Source: Methanospirillum sp. (GTDB lineage: Archaea; Halobacteriota; Methanomicrobia; Methanomicrobiales; Methanospirillaceae). Taken from it: a DNA stretch of 5,189 nucleotides. The DNA lies in assembly GCA_028679485.1 (NCBI GenBank), contig JAJRBL010000262.1, positions 1 through 5,189 of the forward strand, read 5' to 3'. The translations under genes were made by a program, and so were the position numbers. Of the stretch, positions 1-4,036 are shown piece after piece. Position 1 is the stretch's first letter. Every line of letters begins with the position of its first letter. Below the pieces are notes generated by a model that did no database searches, was not told where the DNA came from, and saw only the letters and a program-made list of their open reading frames with translations.

Positions 1-149
1 ATAAATACGGGGACAGGTATACCGGAACATACCAGATCTGGGGACTGGAACGGGGAGATGATGGCATCAACTGGAAGATGAATGCATCTGCAGAAGTAAG
101 GGATGAGAATCCCGCTCTTTCCACGATTGCAATCACACCCCTATCATGA
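1..149 (+). CDS. C-terminal end of an unrecognised protein (5' end outside window)
   Basis: The reading frame that starts at base 3 stays open for 48 codons and stops at TGA 147-149. It begins KYGDRYTGTYQIWGLE and ends STIAITPLS. The short alternating polar and aromatic stretches look like beta strands, as in an extracellular or beta-sandwich domain. One N-X-S/T sequon (NAS) is present. No membrane helix or catalytic motif is visible, and I cannot name a family from this fragment. A perfect 10-bp palindrome (TATCATGATA, 142-151) overlaps the stop codon, and a T5 run lies at about 191-195, so transcription may end between here and the next gene. The other two forward frames hit stops early in this segment, which supports this frame. 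Confidence 0.6.
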   Translation, partial: KYGDRYTGTYQIWGLERGDDGINWKMNASAEVRDENPALSTIAITPLS

Positions 150-247
150 TAATATCGGGCCCTGGATCTTATCTCTGGATTTCACTTCACTTTTTGAGTT
201 CCTTTCAATTTGAAGACCTTACGGCATGCAGGTAAATTGATCAGAAA

Positions 248-255
248 AAGGAGGT
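248..255 (+). promoter_or_regulatory. Strong Shine-Dalgarno-like site with no normally spaced start codon
   Basis: AAGGAGGT is close to the ideal archaeal Shine-Dalgarno sequence. No ATG, GTG or TTG lies 4-15 bases downstream. The first candidates are TTG at 290, which is in frame with the gene ending at 877, and ATG at 374. A hairpin (266-288) lies between the site and TTG 290. Confidence 0.5.
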
Positions 256-265
256 ATCATCTCGT

Positions 266-288
266 CCGGATCTGCTCTATTCATCCGG
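266..288 (+). repeat. Inverted repeat / hairpin in the leader of the 374-877 gene
   Basis: The arms CCGGAT (266-271) and ATCCGG (283-288) are perfect complements around an 11-base loop. The hairpin begins 10 bases after the ribosome site and ends one base before TTG 290. If folded in mRNA it would bring the ribosome site within about 11 unpaired bases of that TTG. Read on the other strand, it is a hairpin followed by a pyrimidine tract, which resembles a terminator. Confidence 0.45.
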
Positions 289-337
289 TTTGGGTGAATT
301 TATCCCGTCATTCAAACAGGATACCATCCCGTGTTCA

Positions 338-367
338 ATACGGTATGTCACACCAGTGACAGGGTAT
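338..367 (+). repeat. Imperfect inverted repeat just before ATG 374
   Basis: TGTCAC (346-351) and GTGACA (356-361) pair around the loop ACCA. An outer ATAC (338-341) and GTAT (364-367) can add four more pairs across a small internal loop. The structure ends six bases before ATG 374. It could be an mRNA hairpin controlling that start or a DNA operator. If translation begins at TTG 290, it lies inside the coding region. Confidence 0.4.
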
Positions 368-373
368 AGAACA

Positions 374-877
374 ATGGGAGATTTTATATCAACCTCAGTA
401 ACAAAGGCCGCTTCCCGGACTCTTGCGAGCCCGGTTACGGATATTGCATCGTTTAACACGATCGTAAACGGCGTTGTCTCAGACAACCCGTGGGGATGCA
501 CCTCGTATGAATCAGGCGGACGGACCCTTGCTCCGGTAAGGGTTACGAAGCAGTATGTATCAGGAAAAGTCGTGTTTGAGAACACCGAAGGCTCAACAGT
601 AGGCACCATCAGTGTCAATGCACCTTCCTCTTCTGCATTCGAGACTGATATCAGTACTATACTGGCAAATGCCGCTCTTGCAACCGCCATGGGCGGAACA
701 GCCTCTCATGACAGTTCGGGAGACAACTTCAGTACTGCACTCAGCTGTCATGCAACAAACGGCGAGGTGTTCAAGGTCACCTTCACCCGGGAGAAGGTTA
801 CCATCTCCGGATATGAAGATGATTCCATCTTAACCACCATCGAGACCTGGGCAGACACCGTAGCGGCATTGGCATAA
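374..877 (+). CDS. Conserved-looking 167-residue protein of unknown function, first gene of the cluster
   Basis: From ATG 374 this encodes 167 residues beginning MGDFISTSVTKAASRT and ending ADTVAALA. There is no signal peptide or membrane helix. It is rich in Ser, Thr and Ala, with two cysteines (Cys42 in NPWGCTSYE and Cys125 in LSCHATN). A strand-rich middle (about 50-82) is followed by an Ala-rich helix (about 89-106), then strands (130-146) and a C-terminal helix. The overall look is of a small self-contained domain, perhaps a structural or assembly protein, but I cannot assign a family. The start is uncertain. ATG 374 gives a natural N-terminus but has only a weak AGGG upstream. TTG 290 would add 28 residues and is linked to the strong ribosome site at 248-255. 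The gene ends 32 bases before the next one, so co-transcription is likely. Confidence 0.72.
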   Translation: MGDFISTSVTKAASRTLASPVTDIASFNTIVNGVVSDNPWGCTSYESGGRTLAPVRVTKQYVSGKVVFENTEGSTVGTISVNAPSSSAFETDISTILANAALATAMGGTASHDSSGDNFSTALSCHATNGEVFKVTFTREKVTISGYEDDSILTTIETWADTVAALA

Positions 878-898
878 ATGCCCTGGTTTCATTTTTTT
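871..898 (+). terminator. Weak hairpin plus T7 run between genes 1 and 2 of the cluster
   Basis: GGCA (871-874) and TGCC (879-882) pair around TAAA, which contains the stop codon. A run of seven T residues follows at 892-898. The stem is very short, so this may only attenuate transcription into the next gene, or it may be chance. Confidence 0.25.
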
Positions 899-909
899 CG
901 GAGGATGAA

Positions 910-1476
910 ATGAACCAGGTATTCGTGACATCAGGCTATGCTCTCCTCGCCTGTGCAATCCTGGCAGGTGCAGGTCTGGCCTTTGCAGATTCAGCCACCT
1001 CCTCGATCGTCTGTACCGGTGCTGCCTGGGTATCCTCCTCGGTTATCAGCCAGGGGCAGACCTATGCAGCGAGCCTCTTCACCACCGACCCGGCAGTTCT
1101 GTTCAGGGAATTATCCGCGGGAAAGATGGTGAAAGTCACCACCGATGCCAGGTCCTCAGGTCCCATGGGTATTGACGAGTACTCCGGTCAGACCGTAAAC
1201 AGAACCGGAGACAACTCAGAATGCCTGTTTGAAGAAGCGGGAAACAGATCTCTCCGCCGGGACGAGATCAGGACCTTCGGTCTTCTTTCAAACGGAACCT
1301 ACCACTCGGTCCGTGGTCTCAACGCCGAAACATCTGCCCTGACGATGATGAACGGGACCGGACTTGTCCTGACACGGGGAGAGTCTTCTGACGGGAACCG
1401 GACGATAACATCTGCTTCAGATGTCGCAGGCCAGCTGAACATCAGTGAACAGATGGTATTCGGGAAGGAATCATGA
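910..1476 (+). CDS. Secreted, probably N-glycosylated protein of unknown function
   Basis: This encodes 188 residues. The start ATG 910 sits five bases after GGAGG (900-904); ATG 905 is not possible because it meets TGA two codons later. Residues 1-26 form a signal peptide: hydrophobic core ALLACAILAGAGLAF, likely cleavage after AFA. Cys15 lies in the core without a proper lipobox. The mature part has Cys35 and Cys105, which could form one disulfide, and six N-X-S/T sequons (Asn97, 112, 128, 148, 163, 177). That suggests a glycosylated protein outside the membrane. There is no C-terminal membrane anchor, and no enzyme motif is visible. It follows the 374-877 gene by 32 bases and overlaps the next small gene by ATGA, so the three are likely one transcript. 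Family not recognised. Confidence 0.8.
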   Translation: MNQVFVTSGYALLACAILAGAGLAFADSATSSIVCTGAAWVSSSVISQGQTYAASLFTTDPAVLFRELSAGKMVKVTTDARSSGPMGIDEYSGQTVNRTGDNSECLFEEAGNRSLRRDEIRTFGLLSNGTYHSVRGLNAETSALTMMNGTGLVLTRGESSDGNRTITSASDVAGQLNISEQMVFGKES

Positions 1477-1628
1477 CGACCGATGGTATTCTCGCGGTTG
1501 TTTCATGCGGGATGGCCGTGGCAAACAGTGTCGGAACGGTGATTATCTGGTTTCGGTATTTCAGCCTCTTCCGGGGAGTCATCTCCCTGTGTCCGGGCAG
1601 ATGGGAAGGGAAATGTCATCGTCTCTGA
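1473..1628 (+). CDS. Small single-helix membrane protein, translationally coupled
   Basis: ATG 1473 overlaps the TGA of the previous gene as ATGA, and AAGGA (1465-1469) lies just upstream. The 51-residue product starts MTTDGILAVVSCGMAVANSV. It has one hydrophobic helix (about residues 5-27), then an aromatic, Arg-containing segment WFRYFSLFRG. The tail is basic and holds Cys40 and Cys48. Positive charge after the helix favours an outside-N, inside-C orientation, which is an inference. The overlap, the ribosome site and a terminator right after the stop support a real gene. A longer ORF in another frame over the same bases (1445-1834) runs through the terminator and is not favoured. It may anchor or assist the secreted protein encoded just upstream. 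No family recognised. Confidence 0.6.
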   Translation: MTTDGILAVVSCGMAVANSVGTVIIWFRYFSLFRGVISLCPGRWEGKCHRL

Positions 1629-1644
1629 CCAGATTCTCTGCAAA

Positions 1645-1682
1645 AAGAGAAAAAAGTAATCTCTTCCCGGTTTCTTTTTTTT
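1645..1682 (+). terminator. Terminator of the three-gene cluster, possibly bidirectional
   Basis: AAGAGA (1645-1650) and TCTCTT (1660-1665) pair around a nine-base A-rich loop. A T-rich run (TTTCTTTTTTTT, 1671-1682) follows, 17 bases after the small gene's stop. On the minus strand the A-rich loop and its flank (1642-1656) read as a T-rich stretch, so the same zone could also stop the convergent gene. Confidence 0.6.
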
Positions 1683-1703
1683 CCTGTTATATCTCAGCAG
1701 GAT

Positions 1704-1719
1704 GCCTTTCAGGAAAGGC
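1704..1719 (-). terminator. Inverted repeat in the convergent intergenic region
   Basis: GCCTTTC (1704-1710) and GAAAGGC (1713-1719) are perfect 7-base arms with two bases between them. On the minus strand the hairpin lies about 56 bases past the stop of the 1776-2210 gene. T-rich sequence (complement of 1642-1656) lies about 50 bases further on. A 3'-end processing or termination role is plausible; the tight loop could also make it a protein-binding dyad. Confidence 0.4.
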
Positions 1720-1775
1720 TCGTCATCTCAACCAGAATCCAGGTAATAATTTAACCACCCGGAGAATGACATTAA

Positions 1776-2210
1776 TCAGAAGTTCGTATCCTGCCAGTTA
1801 TCCTGCTTTATCCGGAAGATATTCTCGGCACTGATATCCTCATTCGATGCAGAGACGACGACCTTGTATGCACCGAAGGTATAATTGGCGATGTCCCCGG
1901 TATAGAGCCACTTGTTCATCCCGGCAGTCTCCGGGGTAAACGAGGGCTTTGTCTCCTTTTCTGCTGAAAGAACCCTGATAACTGCAGCTTCACCCTGGGA
2001 ATTATCCGGGAATCTCGTGATATTTACCGTCAACTCCTCTCCCACCGGCAGGCTGGTCTCTCCGTAAAATGTCGGGGGAAGCTGGCCTATCGTATAAGGA
2101 TAGATGGTAAGCACCGGCCGTTCATTCGTGTCAGGATCAGTTGTATCTGCCCAGGCTGTCCCTGCCATAATAAAACAGAAGGTACACACGGTAATTAAAA
2201 ATCTGTACAT
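1776..2210 (-). CDS. Small exported protein with one S-layer-type beta-sandwich domain
   Basis: This encodes 144 residues on the minus strand. Residues 1-21 are a signal peptide (core FLITVCTFCFIMAGTA, cleavage after AWA). The mature part has the order of strands I associate with the repeated domains of Methanomicrobiales S-layer and surface proteins. FYGETSLPVGEELTVNIT (about 48-65) matches their 'ITGTTNLPAGDxLxVxVT' pattern. It is followed by a variable loop, then NKWLYTGDI (99-107), FGAYKVVVSASNEDISAEN (112-130) and FRI. There are two sequons (Asn63, Asn109). Such proteins usually carry several copies and a C-terminal membrane anchor. This one has a single copy and no anchor, so it may be soluble outside the membrane or bound to the S-layer. 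The ribosome site is weak (AGGAT beside the ATG), and a TATA-like box lies about 59 bases upstream. The family match is from memory of the pattern, not a search. Confidence 0.78.
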   Translation of the reverse strand: MYRFLITVCTFCFIMAGTAWADTTDPDTNERPVLTIYPYTIGQLPPTFYGETSLPVGEELTVNITRFPDNSQGEAAVIRVLSAEKETKPSFTPETAGMNKWLYTGDIANYTFGAYKVVVSASNEDISAENIFRIKQDNWQDTNF

Positions 2211-2264
2211 ATCCTATGTCTGGCGGGAGGGGATATGAGGATTGGGGAATTGTTACCTGGTGCG

Positions 2265-2273
2265 TATAAAAAA
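2265..2273 (-). promoter_or_regulatory. TATA-like box for the minus-strand exported protein
   Basis: On the minus strand this reads TTTTTTATA, a fair archaeal TATA box. Its centre is about 59 bases before the ATG at 2210, so transcription would start near 2243 with a leader of about 33 bases. It lies between short inverted repeat arms ATTGTT (2249-2254) and AACAAT (2272-2277), which could form an operator around the promoter. Confidence 0.45.
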
Positions 2274-2370
2274 CAATATCTGCACGGAGATTCTCCAGGA
2301 CCCCGCGTATTTACTATCCTGCTTCTGTCATGCCATAACACCCTGATCATCACCACTGGTTAACGTGTGT

Positions 2371-2388
2371 TTATTTAATTTAATTAAT
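2371..2388 (+). promoter_or_regulatory. A/T-only promoter/operator candidate upstream of the binding-protein gene
   Basis: Eighteen consecutive A/T bases contain a perfect 13-bp palindrome (TTAATT, T, AATTAA; 2375-2387). They lie about 110 bases upstream of the binding-protein start. The stretch could be the TATA region, or a metal-regulator operator overlapping it. A second TATA candidate is CTTATC at about 2407-2412, after an A-rich stretch. No match to a specific known operator is claimed. Confidence 0.35.
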
Positions 2389-2495
2389 CAAGACAAAAAA
2401 CAAAAACTTATCTTCATATCCTGTAAACACTATCCATATCAGAATCCCCGGTATCTCCCCTGGGGCAGGTACCAGCTGATGGATGAGGTATAGTG

Positions 2496-3560
2496 ATGAA
2501 TAATTACGTATACAGGATTTTTCTCGTAATCTCCCTGATTGTAAGTCTCTCCTGTTTCGGATCAGTATATGCAGAAGAGACAACGGTTATCACCGATATG
2601 GCAGGACGGTCAGTCACGGTTCCGGCAGAGATAGACTCGGTCCTGGGAACCGCTCCGCCGGTCTCCGAGGTGACCTACATGATAGCCCCGGATACCCTGA
2701 TCGGGCTGAACTTTGTCTTCAACAACACCAAGTATGTTCCAGCCGAGTATGCATCGCTTCCGAACGTAGGCGGCCAGCAGATGGGGAATACACTCAATTA
2801 TGAGACCTTCCTCTCAATGAATCCTGACATCGTCCTCTATGGCTTTACCCCCGGGACCGATGCAAACAGCACAATAGACGATCTGCAGACACATCTGAAC
2901 CCTATCCCGGTCGTTGCCGTTGCAGACTCCACGAATGCAAACAATTATGACCCTGAGATTGCCTTCGTCGGAGAATTATTCGACCAGAAACAGACTTCAG
3001 AAGATCTCATCACGTTTTACCAGGATGTATATCGTAAAGTCAACGGGACCGTGGCATCAATTCCTGATGAAAAGAAGAAACGGGTGTATTATGCTGAGGG
3101 TGCCGAAGGCCTGAAGACCGATCCGTCAGACTCGATGCATGCCCAGCTTATCAACATCTGTGGGGGGAAAAATGTCGCCAAGGTCAATCAGATAGGATCA
3201 GGAGGCATGTCCCCGGTCTCGATGGAACAGGTTGTCTCATGGAATCCTGAGGTGATCATCGCTGGAGATGCACAGTTTTACAAGAAGGTTCTCTCTGATC
3301 CGAACTGGAAGGATATCACGGCAGTACAAAATAAGCAGGTATACCTGATACCCAACCAGCCATTCGGATGGTTTGACCGCCCGCCGGGAGTAAACACCAT
3401 CATCGGCATTCCCTGGACGGCAAAAGTGCTGTACCCTGACATGTTTGCCGACATCGATCTGGCATCCCTGACAAAGAAGTTCTACTCAGAGTTCTATCAC
3501 TATGACCTGACAGATGATGAGGTATCAGAGATCATCACCTCCTCAGGTCTTACGATCTGA
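2496..3560 (+). CDS. ABC transporter substrate-binding protein, iron-chelate/cobalamin type (periplasmic-binding fold, class III)
   Basis: This encodes 354 residues. ATG 2496 is six bases after GAGGT (2485-2489); GTG 2493 directly before it is too close to that site. Residues 1-26 are a signal peptide ending VYA. Cys20 does not sit in a canonical lipobox, and there is no C-terminal membrane helix, so the mode of anchoring is unclear. Family hallmarks appear in order. TDMAGRSVTVPAEIDSVL (33-50) is followed by the first lobe with LSMNPDIVLYG (106-116). A long linking helix spans about 153-185. The second lobe holds SDSMHAQLINICGG (211-224), SPVSMEQVVSWNPEVIIA (239-256) and DPNWKDITAVQNKQVYLIP (268-286). 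The C-terminus carries PFGWFDRPPGVN (289-300), which I recall from iron-chelate binding proteins of anaerobes. The protein would bind a metal chelate, corrinoid or similar ligand outside the membrane and deliver it to a BtuC/FepD-type permease. No permease or ATPase gene is adjacent. Fold confident; ligand unknown. Confidence 0.93.
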   Translation: MNNYVYRIFLVISLIVSLSCFGSVYAEETTVITDMAGRSVTVPAEIDSVLGTAPPVSEVTYMIAPDTLIGLNFVFNNTKYVPAEYASLPNVGGQQMGNTLNYETFLSMNPDIVLYGFTPGTDANSTIDDLQTHLNPIPVVAVADSTNANNYDPEIAFVGELFDQKQTSEDLITFYQDVYRKVNGTVASIPDEKKKRVYYAEGAEGLKTDPSDSMHAQLINICGGKNVAKVNQIGSGGMSPVSMEQVVSWNPEVIIAGDAQFYKKVLSDPNWKDITAVQNKQVYLIPNQPFGWFDRPPGVNTIIGIPWTAKVLYPDMFADIDLASLTKKFYSEFYHYDLTDDEVSEIITSSGLTI

Positions 3561-3636
3561 GGGTCGGGTAATAACTCCCCAGGAATCCGGACGATCCCCC
3601 TGCTATGATACGGGATTTGTATTCTGGGAAGGGCCT

Positions 3637-3670
3637 GGAGAGCCCGGTTGCCAGGTATACCGGGCTTTTC
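3637..3670 (+). terminator. Hairpin terminator of the binding-protein gene
   Basis: AGCCCGGT (3641-3648) and ACCGGGCT (3659-3666) are perfect 8-base arms around a ten-base loop. GGAG before the left arm can extend the stem to 12 pairs, including two G-T wobbles, with TTTC after the right arm. Four T residues follow the main stem. It lies 80 bases after the stop codon. Confidence 0.65.
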
Positions 3671-3718
3671 CATTCCCTGACCACCAGGTTCAGACGGTTC
3701 CCGGGATTGCCATAAATT

Positions 3719-3759
3719 TCCGGTGAAATAATCCGGATTTTAATAATACCTCCTTTTTC
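3719..3759 (+). repeat. Hairpin plus ATAATACCTCCTTTTTC tract, inverted copy of the 244-288 element
   Basis: TCCGG (3719-3723) and CCGGA (3733-3737) form a hairpin. It is followed by TTTTAATAATACC and then a pyrimidine tract to 3759. On the minus strand bases 3743-3759 read as a ribosome-site-like sequence that matches 244-260 at 16 of 17 positions. In both copies a CCGG hairpin follows at the same distance within one base. Read forward it could be a second terminator, or the TTTTAATAATA part could be a TATA box for the small ORF at 3763. Confidence 0.4.
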
Positions 3760-3762
3760 CCG

Positions 3763-3912
3763 ATGAACTCAGGCGATCCATACGTTATCCGCTTATTGAA
3801 CCGGTGTTACACCTGGTTGGAATACTCCATCATTTCCTGGATCCAATATGTTTACATCGATTTCAGGGACTCACCACATCTAAAGGCTCTTGGGGATTTC
3901 GAAACGGGATAA
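3763..3912 (+). CDS. Possible small protein, 49 residues, unknown
   Basis: An ORF runs from ATG 3763 to TAA 3910-3912. The product begins MNSGDPYVIRLLNRCYTWLE and ends HLKALGDFETG. It is aromatic-rich, with an amphipathic or membrane-binding helix at about residues 16-32. Many codons end in C, as in neighbouring genes. No Shine-Dalgarno lies upstream. However, the TATA-like TTTTAATAATA (3738-3748) is about 20 bases before the ATG, roughly the spacing for a leaderless transcript. The frame cannot extend far upstream because of TGA 3724-3726. It may be real, a gene remnant or chance. Confidence 0.28.
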   Translation: MNSGDPYVIRLLNRCYTWLEYSIISWIQYVYIDFRDSPHLKALGDFETG

Positions 3913-3943
3913 TATGAGGCGGAAGTACGTTCTCCATCAGGTT

Positions 3944-3987
3944 TATCTTCTCGCCGGATGAAACCATTCTTCCCGGATGTTAAGATA
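3944..3987. promoter_or_regulatory. Short repeats upstream of the sensor gene, possible operator
   Basis: TATCTT (3944-3949) and AAGATA (3982-3987) are inverted arms. Between them CCGGATG occurs twice (3954-3960 and 3973-3979), 19 bases apart and preceded by similar pyrimidines. Paired sites before a gene encoding its own DNA-binding domain could serve autoregulation. No known operator is matched. Confidence 0.25.
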
Positions 3988-4006
3988 GGTGTTTTGACCG
4001 AGGTGT

Positions 4007-4036
4007 ATGAATAACCATCCTGCCAGGAGAGACTGA
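4007..4036 (+). CDS. Nine-codon upstream ORF overlapping the sensor start
   Basis: ATG 4007 encodes MNNHPARRD, then TGA 4034-4036. That stop shares its A with the sensor's ATG (TGATG). GAGG (4000-4003) is only three bases upstream, which is short for a ribosome site. If translated it would couple translation into the sensor gene. It may be chance. Confidence 0.2.
   Translation: MNNHPARRD

Larger units (their letters stand above)
3561..4035. other. 475-bp gap between the binding protein and the sensor gene
   Basis: This gap contains a strong terminator hairpin (3637-3670), a second hairpin with a pyrimidine tract (3719-3759), a doubtful 49-codon ORF (3763-3912) and short direct and inverted repeats (3944-3987). 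It ends with a nine-codon ORF overlapping the sensor start (4007-4036). No tRNA-like cloverleaf, insertion sequence end or known riboswitch pattern was recognised. Confidence 0.6.

Noticed and set aside
290..400. Apparent duplication of LGEFIPS (from 290) and MGDFISTS (from 374)
   Set aside because: The two short segments are similar at about 10 of 15 bases, which is too short and weak to claim a duplication.
277..690. Minus-strand 137-codon ORF with a signal-peptide-like N-terminus
   Set aside because: It lies antisense to the plus-strand 374-877 gene, which has the better context: it continues well past 690 and is followed at 32 bases by a gene with a good ribosome site.
1445..1834. Plus-strand 129-codon ORF
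   Set aside because: It overlaps the end of the secreted-protein gene, runs through the terminator hairpin and T-run, and enters the 3' end of the convergent gene. The product is low-complexity and basic. The 51-codon frame with the ATGA overlap explains the region better.
2380..2583. Minus-strand 67-codon ORF
   Set aside because: It covers the promoter region and start of the binding-protein gene and has no supporting signals.
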